The position numbers were made by a program, and so were the translations under genes. From Actinomadura sp. NBRC 104425 (lineage in GTDB: Bacteria; Actinomycetota; Actinomycetes; Streptosporangiales; Streptosporangiaceae), in the NCBI RefSeq assembly GCF_030269545.1, contig NZ_BSTN01000005.1, forward strand, positions 186,001 through 250,000: DNA of 64,000 nt, read 5' to 3'. The notes below the pieces were generated by a model, which did no database searches, had not been told where the DNA came from, and worked only from the letters and a program-made list of their open reading frames with translations. Shown here in pieces: positions 43,150 to 50,103 of the stretch (positions are counted from its first letter, which is position 1; each line of letters begins with the position of its first letter).

Positions 43150-43470
43150 TCTCCGCGCCGCCGGGTCGGCGTTGGTGTTGTGGCCGCGGATTGAGACGTG
43201 TTTTGCTCGGTGGTGAGGGAAGTGTCACAACCAGGAATCTTTACGTAGTAAGGTAAGGTTGGTGGTGGGGGAGGCCACCGGACGCGGCACGTCGCCGCCT
43301 GGGCGCGTGCGGCCCTGGGCCGCATCGGGGCCTGCTGCCGCCGCGGGACGCCCGTTCCGCACCTCCGGGAACAGACGGCGTCCCCCCGGCGTTTGGGATT
43401 AGTGCGCGCGTCGAAGGCGCAAGGGTGCCTCCGCGTCGCACCACACCACCGAAGGGAGGGGGGTGTCCCC
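43150..43470 (+). promoter_or_regulatory. Upstream region of the sigma factor gene
   Basis: 321 bases between menE and the sigma gene. At 43213-43267 lies a segment related to 36809-36864, with TTTACGTAGTAAGGTAAG at 43240-43257; TAAGGT inside it fits a -10 box. The transcript would carry about 210 bases of leader. The frame upstream of ATG 43471 is open but Arg/Pro-rich and probably not translated. Confidence 0.5.
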
Positions 43471-45030
43471 ATGCCACGAACCGCAGCACAGACCCCGCTC
43501 GCGGAGTCGGCGAACCCGGCACTCGACGAACTGATCGAGCGTGGCCGTGCCCACGGGCGCCTCTCACTCGACGAGGTGCGCAGCGCCTTCGAGGCGGCCG
43601 GCATCAGCCCCGCGCAGGGCCGCTCGATCCTGCGCGAGCTGTCCGAGGCGGGCATCGGCCTGGCCACCGAGGACGAGGGCTCCGGCAGGGTCCGCGCCCC
43701 GCGCGCCCGCCGGGGCGACGCGCCGCCGGCCCGCACCGCGGGCACCGCACGTGCCGTGCCCGACGACGGCACCACCGACGAGACCGGCGGCGACACCGGC
43801 GACGAGACGGGTGACACGGCCGGTGACACGGCCTCCGGTGCGAACGGCGGCAAGGGCGCCAAGAACGGCAAGGGCACCAGGACACGCACCCAGGCGGGTA
43901 CCAAGGCGGGCACCAAGACCAGGACGGGGACCGCCAAGGCGGCCCGCAAGCGCACCGCCGCCACGGCCCCCGCCGCCTCCGACGACGCACCGGCCGCCGA
44001 CACCAGCACCACCGCCGGCACCAGCACCACCGTCGGCGCCGACACGGCCGACGACGAGGCGTTCGAAGTCACCGAGGTCGAGGTGGAGGACACCTCCGCC
44101 GACCTGGACGACCAGTCCACCACCATGGGCGACTCGGTGCACACCTACCTCAAGGCGATCGGACGGCGCCAGCTGCTGACCGCCGAGCAGGAGGTGGAGC
44201 TGGCCAAGCGCATCGAGGCCGGGCTGTACGCCGAGCACAAGCTGGCCCACGAGACCATCGACGACCCGCAGCTGCGCGCCGACCTGGAATGGATCGCCGC
44301 CGACGGGCAGCGCGCCAAGGCGCACATGCTGGAGGCCAACCTGCGGCTGGTGGTCTCGGTCGCCAAGAAGTACTCCGACCGCGGGCTGTCGCTGCTGGAC
44401 GTGGTGCAGGAGGGCAACCTCGGCCTGATCCGCGCCGTGGAGAAGTTCGACTACACCAAGGGCTACAAGTTCTCCACCTACGCGATGTGGTGGATCCGGC
44501 AGGCCATCCAGCGCGGCTTCGCCGACTCGGCCCGCACCATCCGGCTGCCGGTGCACGTACTGGAGATGCTCAGCAAGCTCAGCCGCGTCGAACGCGACAT
44601 GCACCAGCGCCTCGGCCGCGAGCCCACCCCCGAGGAACTGGCCGTCGAGCTGGACAAGAGCCCCGAGCAGGTGCTGGAGCTGCTGCGCACCAGCCGCCAG
44701 CCGATCAGCCTGGACTCCACCATCGGCGAGGACGGCGAGACCCGCATCGGCGACCTGATCGAGGACGTCGACACCCCCGAGGCGTCCGAGCTGGTCGACC
44801 GGCAGCTCATGGCCGACCAGCTGCGCCGCACCCTGGACGTGCTGTCCCCCCGCGAAGCCAAGATCATGGCGATGCGGTTCGGGCTGTACGACGGGACGCC
44901 CCGCACCCTGGACGAGATCGGCAAGGCGCTCGGGCTGACCCGCGAGCGGATCCGCCAGCTGGAGAAGGAGTCGCTGTCCAAGCTGCGGCACCCCAGCAAC
45001 GCCTACCCGCTGCTCGACTTCGCCGTCTGA
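43471..45030 (+). CDS. RNA polymerase sigma-70 factor (group 1/2, RpoD/HrdB-like)
   Basis: 519 residues. A region 1.1-like domain (about 10-65: [27 protein letters not shown]) is followed by a 120-residue Thr/Lys/Asp-rich linker, then regions 1.2-2 ([104 protein letters not shown]), region 3 and region 4 ([30 protein letters not shown]). The region 2.4 and 4.2 residues predict normal -10/-35 recognition. AAGGGAGGG precedes ATG 43471. Whether it is the principal factor or a close relative cannot be settled here; [18 protein letters not shown] and the C-terminal [10 protein letters not shown] differ from typical HrdB. Confidence 0.9.
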   Translation: MPRTAAQTPLAESANPALDELIERGRAHGRLSLDEVRSAFEAAGISPAQGRSILRELSEAGIGLATEDEGSGRVRAPRARRGDAPPARTAGTARAVPDDGTTDETGGDTGDETGDTAGDTASGANGGKGAKNGKGTRTRTQAGTKAGTKTRTGTAKAARKRTAATAPAASDDAPAADTSTTAGTSTTVGADTADDEAFEVTEVEVEDTSADLDDQSTTMGDSVHTYLKAIGRRQLLTAEQEVELAKRIEAGLYAEHKLAHETIDDPQLRADLEWIAADGQRAKAHMLEANLRLVVSVAKKYSDRGLSLLDVVQEGNLGLIRAVEKFDYTKGYKFSTYAMWWIRQAIQRGFADSARTIRLPVHVLEMLSKLSRVERDMHQRLGREPTPEELAVELDKSPEQVLELLRTSRQPISLDSTIGEDGETRIGDLIEDVDTPEASELVDRQLMADQLRRTLDVLSPREAKIMAMRFGLYDGTPRTLDEIGKALGLTRERIRQLEKESLSKLRHPSNAYPLLDFAV

Positions 45031-45086
45031 GCCGCCACCCCTCTCCCCCGACCGCAGCGTCCACGCGGCTCGACAGAGCCGACCGT

Positions 45087-45131
45087 GCGAAGGGCCCGCC
45101 GGATCCACCCGCGATGCGGCGGGCCCTTCGC
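45087..45131. terminator. Strong bidirectional terminator after the sigma gene
   Basis: A perfect 15-bp stem GCGAAGGGCCCGCCG / CGGCGGGCCCTTCGC with a 15-base loop between convergent genes. It can end both transcripts. Confidence 0.8.
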
Positions 45132-45174
45132 CATCTGCGGCCGGAAAACCGGCGGGCCGCCGGTCAGTCGCCGG

Positions 45175-46065
45175 TCAGTCGCTGCGGCGGAACTGCACGA
45201 TCGCCCCGGCCAGCATCACCACGCCGATCACCGCGACCAGTACGACCTCCAGCCACACCGGCACCTGCCACCCGTTCCAGGTGACGCCCGGGTTGAACGC
45301 CCGCTGCAGCTCGGGCGACACGTCCAGGTGGGAGAACACCGCCTGCCGCAGCGGGTCCACCACGTAGGTCACCGGGTTGAACCGGGTCAGCACGCTCAGC
45401 CACGCCGGCAGCCCGTTGAGCGGGTACAGCGCGCCCGACAGGAACATCATCGGCATTATGCCCAACTGCATGATCCCGAAGAACGACTGCATGTTGGTGA
45501 TCCGCGCCGCCAGCACCACCCCGAACGCCGTCAGCGTGAACGCCGTCAGGAACATCAGCGCCAGCAGCTCGACGAGCAGGACGGGGTCGTAGGGCACCCC
45601 CGCCAGCCCGGCCAGCGCCAGGATCACCACGCCCTGCCCGGTGGCGACCGCGGCGCCGCCCAGGCACTTGCCGACCACGATCGCGGCGCGGCCGACCGGC
45701 GCCACCAGCATCTCCCGCAGGAACCCGAACTCGCGGTCCCACACGATCGACCCGGCCGAGAACAGCGCGGTGAACATCACCGACATCGCGCACACGCCGG
45801 GGAAGATGAACGTGCGCAGATCCACGTCCCCGGCCGGGCCCTGCCCGGCGGCCATCAGGTTGGACAGGCCGGTGCCCATCACCAGCAGCCACAGCACCGG
45901 CTGCACCAGGTTCGCCACCATCCGCATCCGGTCCCGCCAGAACCGGATCAGCTCCCGGTGCAGGACGATCTTCACCGCCCGCAGGTCGTGCCGCATGCTG
46001 CGTTCGGGCACGCTCACCCGCACCACCTGCGCCGCCGCGATGCCCGTCGCGTCCGTCGTGTCCAT
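45175..46065 (-). CDS. ABC-2 type transporter permease (DrrB-like)
   Basis: 296 residues with six hydrophobic helices, the ABC-2 permease type: RELIRFWRDRMRMVANLVQPVLWLLVMGTG, GSIVWDREFGFLREMLVAPVGRAAIVVGK, FLSGALYPLNGLPAWLSVLTRFNPVTYVVDPLR. Relatives export anthracyclines or other lipophilic drugs (DrrB). ATG 46065 has GGAGG 8 bases upstream; GTG 46071 overlaps the upstream stop (GTGA) and is the alternative. It pairs with the ATPase gene immediately before it. Substrate unknown. Confidence 0.9.
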   Translation of the reverse strand: MDTTDATGIAAAQVVRVSVPERSMRHDLRAVKIVLHRELIRFWRDRMRMVANLVQPVLWLLVMGTGLSNLMAAGQGPAGDVDLRTFIFPGVCAMSVMFTALFSAGSIVWDREFGFLREMLVAPVGRAAIVVGKCLGGAAVATGQGVVILALAGLAGVPYDPVLLVELLALMFLTAFTLTAFGVVLAARITNMQSFFGIMQLGIMPMMFLSGALYPLNGLPAWLSVLTRFNPVTYVVDPLRQAVFSHLDVSPELQRAFNPGVTWNGWQVPVWLEVVLVAVIGVVMLAGAIVQFRRSD

Positions 46066-46067
46066 CG

Positions 46068-47048
46068 TCACAGCCTCCCCCGTGCGACCATGCGCATGAA
46101 GCCGTTGCCGGACGCCTCGGCGTCGCGGATCGTCTTGCCGGTGAACGACATGAACACATCGTCCAGCGACGGCCGCGACACGCTCACCGAGCGGATCGGC
46201 ACGCCCAGGTCCTCGAACAGCTTCGGCACGAACGCCTCCCCCGCCGCGACCGCGAACGTCACCGCGCCCTCGGACGTCGTCGCCTCGACGCCGAACCGCT
46301 CCCGCAGCGCCGCGATCGCCGCCGCATCGTCGTCGGTGCTGATGCGCACCCGGTCCTTGCCCACCCCCGCCTTGAGCCGCGCGGGGGTGTCCAGCGCCAC
46401 GATCCGCCCCGCGTCCATGATCGCGATGCGGTCGCAGTATTCGGCCTCTTCCATGTAGTGGGTGGTCAGGAAGATCGTGATCTGCTCGGTGTCGCGCAGC
46501 CGGCGGATGTAGTCCCAGATCGACGCGCGGGTCTGCGGGTCCAGACCGACCGTCGGCTCGTCCAGGAACAGCACCCGCGGCGAGTGCAGCAGCCCCCGAG
46601 CGATCTCCAGGCGGCGCTTCATCCCGCCCGAGAAGGTGCGCGCCAGGTCGCCGCGCCGGTCCCACAGCCCCACCATCTCCAGCACCTGCCGCATCCGCTC
46701 GCGCGCCGCCGTCCGCGGCACCCCGTACAGCTCGGCGTGAAAGCGCAGGTTCTGCTCTCCGGTCAGATAGCCGTCCAGGGTCGGGTCCTGGAACACCAGG
46801 CCGATGTTGCGGCGCACCTTGTCGCGCTCGGTCACCACGTCGTGCCCGGCCACCCGCGCGATGCCGCCGCTGGGCCGCAGCAGCGTGCAGAGCATGTTGA
46901 TCGTGGTGGACTTGCCGGCACCGTTCGGGCCGAGAAACCCGAAGATCTCTCCAGGCCGGACGGTGAACTCGATCCCCCGCACGGCCTCGACGTCACCGAA
47001 CCTCTTGACCAGGCCGTCGACCTCGACGGCCGGTTCCCCGCTCGGCAT
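46068..47048 (-). CDS. ABC transporter ATP-binding protein (DrrA-like)
   Basis: 326 residues. Walker A GPNGAGKST, Q-loop LVFQDPTLDGYLTGEQNL, signature FSGGMKRRLEIARGLL, Walker B VLFLDEPTVGLDP, and the C-terminal DrrA/CcmA-like domain with SVSVSRPSLDDVFMSFTGKTI. This is the daunorubicin resistance type. ATG 47048 has a GGAGG-type site in GGGAGGCCC. A promoter TTGACG-18-TATGGT is seen upstream. A MarR gene is divergent, probably the repressor of this pair. Confidence 0.92.
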   Translation of the reverse strand: MPSGEPAVEVDGLVKRFGDVEAVRGIEFTVRPGEIFGFLGPNGAGKSTTINMLCTLLRPSGGIARVAGHDVVTERDKVRRNIGLVFQDPTLDGYLTGEQNLRFHAELYGVPRTAARERMRQVLEMVGLWDRRGDLARTFSGGMKRRLEIARGLLHSPRVLFLDEPTVGLDPQTRASIWDYIRRLRDTEQITIFLTTHYMEEAEYCDRIAIMDAGRIVALDTPARLKAGVGKDRVRISTDDDAAAIAALRERFGVEATTSEGAVTFAVAAGEAFVPKLFEDLGVPIRSVSVSRPSLDDVFMSFTGKTIRDAEASGNGFMRMVARGRL

Positions 47049-47084
47049 GCGGGCCTCCCTTGTCACGTTCACTTGGCCCGCCCA

Positions 47085-47129
47085 ACCATAGGAGTACCCT
47101 AATATTTCCGTCAATAGAGAAATCGACGG
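47085..47129. promoter_or_regulatory. Divergent control region of the ABC pair and MarR gene
   Basis: Minus-strand promoter: TTGACG (47114-47109), 18-base spacer, TATGGT (47090-47085). Across its -35 side lies CCGTC-n12-GACGG (47108-47129), an inverted repeat in AT-richer sequence that may bind the MarR protein. Plus-strand TAATAT at 47099-47104 may serve the MarR gene. Confidence 0.6.
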
Positions 47130-47148
47130 GCATGCCGGAGGAGGCGCC

Positions 47149-47685
47149 GTGGCGGACCCCAGACCAGCGGAGCGACCGGACCGCGCGCACTCCAGCCCCA
47201 CGCCGTACGACCCGCTGCTGCGCGGCCCCGTCCACCTGGTCGCCGAGCTGATGAAACTGATCCGCCGCGAGGCGACCGGCACCCTGCCCGGCGCCGGGCG
47301 ACTCCGCGGACCGGCCGTGCTGGTGCTGGCCTGCGTGGCGGTTGAGGGGGGGATGTCCCAGCGGCAGGTCAGCGAACGCCTGCGCATGGACCCCGCCGAC
47401 GTGGTCAGCCTCGTCGACGTGCTGGAGGACAACGGCTACATCGAACGCCGCCGCGACCCCGCCGACCGGCGCCGCTACCGGCTGGACATCACCGAGGACG
47501 GACGGCTGTTCCTGGCCCGCCGCCGCGAAGCCATCCACAAGCTCAACCAGCGGCTGTTCGCGCCGCTGTCCCCGCAGGAGATGGAGCAGTTCACCGACAT
47601 GATCCTGCGGGTGCTCGCCCGCCACGACCCCCGCTTCGCCGAGTTCGGCCCGCCCTGCGCCGCCGCCGACGACGCCCCCGCCTGA
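47149..47685 (+). CDS. MarR family transcriptional regulator
   Basis: 178 residues. Winged-helix domain: SQRQVSERLRMDPADVVSLVDVLEDNGYIERRRDPADRRRYRLDITEDGRLFL with the DPADRR wing typical of MarR; flanking helices form the dimer. MarR proteins are repressors released by phenolic or other drug-like ligands. Divergent to an export ABC pair, so it is the likely local repressor. GTG 47149 follows GGAGGAGGCGCC. Its N-terminal 30 residues are not conserved. Confidence 0.9.
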   Translation: MADPRPAERPDRAHSSPTPYDPLLRGPVHLVAELMKLIRREATGTLPGAGRLRGPAVLVLACVAVEGGMSQRQVSERLRMDPADVVSLVDVLEDNGYIERRRDPADRRRYRLDITEDGRLFLARRREAIHKLNQRLFAPLSPQEMEQFTDMILRVLARHDPRFAEFGPPCAAADDAPA

Positions 47686-47724
47686 CGCCCGCCCGCCCCC
47701 GGGACGGGCATCAGGCGACGGGCA

Positions 47725-48546
47725 TCAGGCGACGGGCACGGCGCCGCACAGGCGCAGGCGCGCCTCGTCATAGCGGCGCAGCACCAGCCGCGCCACCGCG
47801 TCATGCGCGCCGATCGGCGCCGACACCCGGTCGGCGCTCGAGGCCGCCATCCGGTCGTGGAAGAACCCCGGCGCCAGCAGATACGACGCCACCGCCACCC
47901 GAGCGGCACCCCGGACGCGCCGCTCGGCCACCACCTCGCCCAACGCCGGACCGCCCGCGGCGACGAACCCGTAGGGCACCGGCCGCCGCAGCCGGCGCGC
48001 CAGCAGCCGGGCCGCCACCCGCACATCGCTGACGCCCGCCGGGTCGGACGACCCCGCGGCGCCCAGCACCACAGCGTCCCCGCGCCCCAGCACCACAGCG
48101 TCCCCGCGCCCCGGCACCGCCGCTTCGCCCAGCCGATCCGCCAGCGCCGCGGCGAGCATGCCGTGCGGGCCCAGCGGACGCGCCATCACCGCCTGCGGGC
48201 ACACCCGCTCCACCCGCCCGGGAATGTCGATCAGCGCGTGGTAGCCGCGCGCCAGCATCAGCGGCACCACCACGACCGGGCCGCGCAGCGGACCCACCGC
48301 GTCCTCCAACACCGGCGCGGCGATCTCGGCGTAGCCCTCGGCGACCGGCAGCCACGGCCGCAGCGCCCGCACCCGCTCCAGCAGCGCCCGTACCGTCCGC
48401 GGGCCCGCCGCATCGCGGGTGCCGTGCGCCACCGCCAGCAGCGTCGGCACGCCGTCGAAACCCGCCGTGTCACGCCCCACCGGGCCGCGCCCCGCCGGGC
48501 CCTCCCCCGCCATGCCCGCGCCGGCGCGGCCGCCGCCCGTGCGCAT
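47725..48546 (-). CDS. CbiX/SirB-type chelatase family protein
   Basis: 273 residues. LLAVAHGTRDAAG near the N-terminus holds the metal-site histidine; the second half repeats the fold (VPYGFVAAGGPALGEVVAERR, YLLAPGFFHDRM with His). Such proteins insert cobalt or iron into sirohydrochlorin. As it closes the nirB-nirD-hemD unit, ferrochelation to siroheme for NirB is likely. A 24-bp in-frame duplication adds eight residues (GRGDAVVL twice, around 48063-48110). ATG 48546 overlaps the hemD stop (TGATG). Confidence 0.85.
   Translation of the reverse strand: MRTGGGRAGAGMAGEGPAGRGPVGRDTAGFDGVPTLLAVAHGTRDAAGPRTVRALLERVRALRPWLPVAEGYAEIAAPVLEDAVGPLRGPVVVVPLMLARGYHALIDIPGRVERVCPQAVMARPLGPHGMLAAALADRLGEAAVPGRGDAVVLGRGDAVVLGAAGSSDPAGVSDVRVAARLLARRLRRPVPYGFVAAGGPALGEVVAERRVRGAARVAVASYLLAPGFFHDRMAASSADRVSAPIGAHDAVARLVLRRYDEARLRLCGAVPVA
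48063..48110 (-). repeat. In-frame 24-bp tandem duplication within the chelatase gene
   Basis: Two adjacent identical 24-base units, one beginning CCAGCACCACAGCGTCCCCG, duplicate GRGDAVVL in the protein. Being a multiple of three it keeps the frame; it lies in a loop between the two halves of the fold. Confidence 0.9.
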
Positions 48547-49721
48547 CACCCGCTCAGCTCCGCCTGCAGCGGGTCGCACGCCAGCCGGTAGCCGCGCTTG
48601 ACCACCGTCTCCACGATGCCCGACCGGCCCAGACCGCGCCTCAGCCGCGCCACGGCCATCTCCACCGCGTGCTCGTCGGCCTGCGGGCGCGCGTCCCGAC
48701 CGCCCGCCGCCGCACCCACCACCAGCCGGCCCGGCAGCACCCCGCACAGCTCCGCCCGGGACACCACATGCCCCGGACGCCGCGCCAGCGCCCGCAGGAT
48801 CGCCATCGGCGCCGGGGCGATCGGACGCAGCTGGCCGTCCAGCACCACCGCGTGCCCCCGCAGCTCCAGCGAGAACCCCCGCACCTGCACGCGCCGCGCC
48901 CGCCGCTCCGGCAGATCCGACACCAGCGCCCGCACCAGCGCCCCGATGCGGGCGCGCTCCGGCTGCACGGTCGGCACGCCCCGCTCGGTGAGCTGCTGCG
49001 CGGTCACCGGCCCCACGCACGCCGCCACCACGTTGGCGCGCAGCGCCTCCAGCAGCGGCTCCTCCAGCCCGTCCTCGGCCGCCACCGCCAGCGTCGCCGC
49101 CACCGCCGGCGCGCTGGTGAACGTGATCGCATCCACCGTGCCCGCCACCGCCTGCCCCACCAGCCGCCGCAGCGGCGTCGGGTCGTCGGTGCGCGACCAC
49201 CGGTACACCGGGATCTCCACCACCTCGGCGCCGGCGGCGCGCAGCGCCGCGGCGAACTCCGGCAGCTCCTCCCCGTACAGCTGCACCGCCACCCGCCGGC
49301 CCGCCAGATCCTTGCGCAGCAGGTGCTTGAGCACCTCGGCGCAGCTCTCCGACTCCGGCGACCAGCTCTCCTGCAGCCCCGCCGAACGGATCGCGCCGCG
49401 CGCCTTGGGCCCCCGCGCCAGGATCTGCACGCCCGCCAGCCGCTCGATCAGCGCGTCGCGCATCCCCCACCCGTCGGCGGCCTCCAGCCACGCGCGGAAC
49501 CCGATCCCGGTGGTGACCACGGCGTAGTGGACCGGCTCCCGGAGGCACTCGTCGGTCGCCTCCAGCAGCCGCGTGTCGTCCGACAGCGGGATCAGGCGGA
49601 TCGCCGGGGCGTGCACCACGCGCGCGCCGCGCCGCTCCAGCAGCGTCGCCAGCTCCTCGTGGCGCCGCGCGGCCGTCACCCCGACCGCGAATCCCGCCAG
49701 CGGCTCACTGTCGGTTCGCAT
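48546..49721 (-). CDS. hemD: Uroporphyrinogen-III synthase with C-terminal winged-helix domain
   Basis: 391 residues. Residues about 8-260 are the two-lobed HemD (HEM4) domain (FAVGVTAARRHEELATLLERRGARVVHAPAIRLIPL; DAITFTSAPAVAATL; ACVGPVTAQQLTERGVPTVQPE), which closes and inverts ring D to give uroporphyrinogen III. Residues about 290-385 add an OmpR-type winged helix (GHAVVLDGQLRPIAPAPMAILRALARRPGHVVSRAEL; EMAVARLRRGLGRSGIVETVVKRGYRL). This fusion occurs in actinobacterial nitrite reductase operons, and the second domain may make it a regulator. It overlaps nirD by 17 bases. Confidence 0.9.
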   Translation of the reverse strand: MRTDSEPLAGFAVGVTAARRHEELATLLERRGARVVHAPAIRLIPLSDDTRLLEATDECLREPVHYAVVTTGIGFRAWLEAADGWGMRDALIERLAGVQILARGPKARGAIRSAGLQESWSPESESCAEVLKHLLRKDLAGRRVAVQLYGEELPEFAAALRAAGAEVVEIPVYRWSRTDDPTPLRRLVGQAVAGTVDAITFTSAPAVAATLAVAAEDGLEEPLLEALRANVVAACVGPVTAQQLTERGVPTVQPERARIGALVRALVSDLPERRARRVQVRGFSLELRGHAVVLDGQLRPIAPAPMAILRALARRPGHVVSRAELCGVLPGRLVVGAAAGGRDARPQADEHAVEMAVARLRRGLGRSGIVETVVKRGYRLACDPLQAELSG

Positions 49722-50103
49722 GAGTCAGGGCCACCTCCACGCGGCCGGTCGCCGGATCCCGGCGGATCGGAAAGGTGGGCAGCGCCACCTGCGGGTCGTC
49801 CAGGCACACGCCGGTGCGCAGGTCGAAGACCTCCTTGTACATCGGCGAGGCCACCGTCGGCACGCCGCCGCGGGTGCCGAGGATGCCGCGGGAGATCACA
49901 TGCGCGCCGGAGAAGGGATCGAGGTTGGACAGCGCGTACAGTTCCCCGTCGAACGTGCGGAACACCGCCACCTGGACGCCCTCGATGAGCGCGCACACGC
50001 CGCGTTCGGGGATCAGGTCGTCGTAGGAGCACACCGGGTGCCAGCGCCCGCCGTCGCCGCGGGGCGCGGGCCCGGTGGGGCGCAGATCGGTCGTCGTGGT
50101 CAT
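49705..50103 (-). CDS. nirD: Nitrite reductase (NADH) small subunit
   Basis: 132 residues with a Rieske-like fold: WHPVCSYDDLIPERGVCALIEGVQVAVFRTFDGELYALSNLDPFSGAHVISRGILG. As usual for NirD, the cluster cysteines and histidines of true Rieske proteins are absent. It is needed with NirB for NADH-dependent reduction of nitrite to ammonium in the cytoplasm. The start overlaps the nirB stop by four bases. Confidence 0.93.
   Translation of the reverse strand: MTTTTDLRPTGPAPRGDGGRWHPVCSYDDLIPERGVCALIEGVQVAVFRTFDGELYALSNLDPFSGAHVISRGILGTRGGVPTVASPMYKEVFDLRTGVCLDDPQVALPTFPIRRDPATGRVEVALTHANRQ

Noticed and set aside
43150..43470. N-terminal extension of the sigma factor from 43393
   Set aside because: The frame is open, but ATG 43471 has a strong ribosome site (AAGGGAGGG) and the family-like region 1.1 begins just after it.
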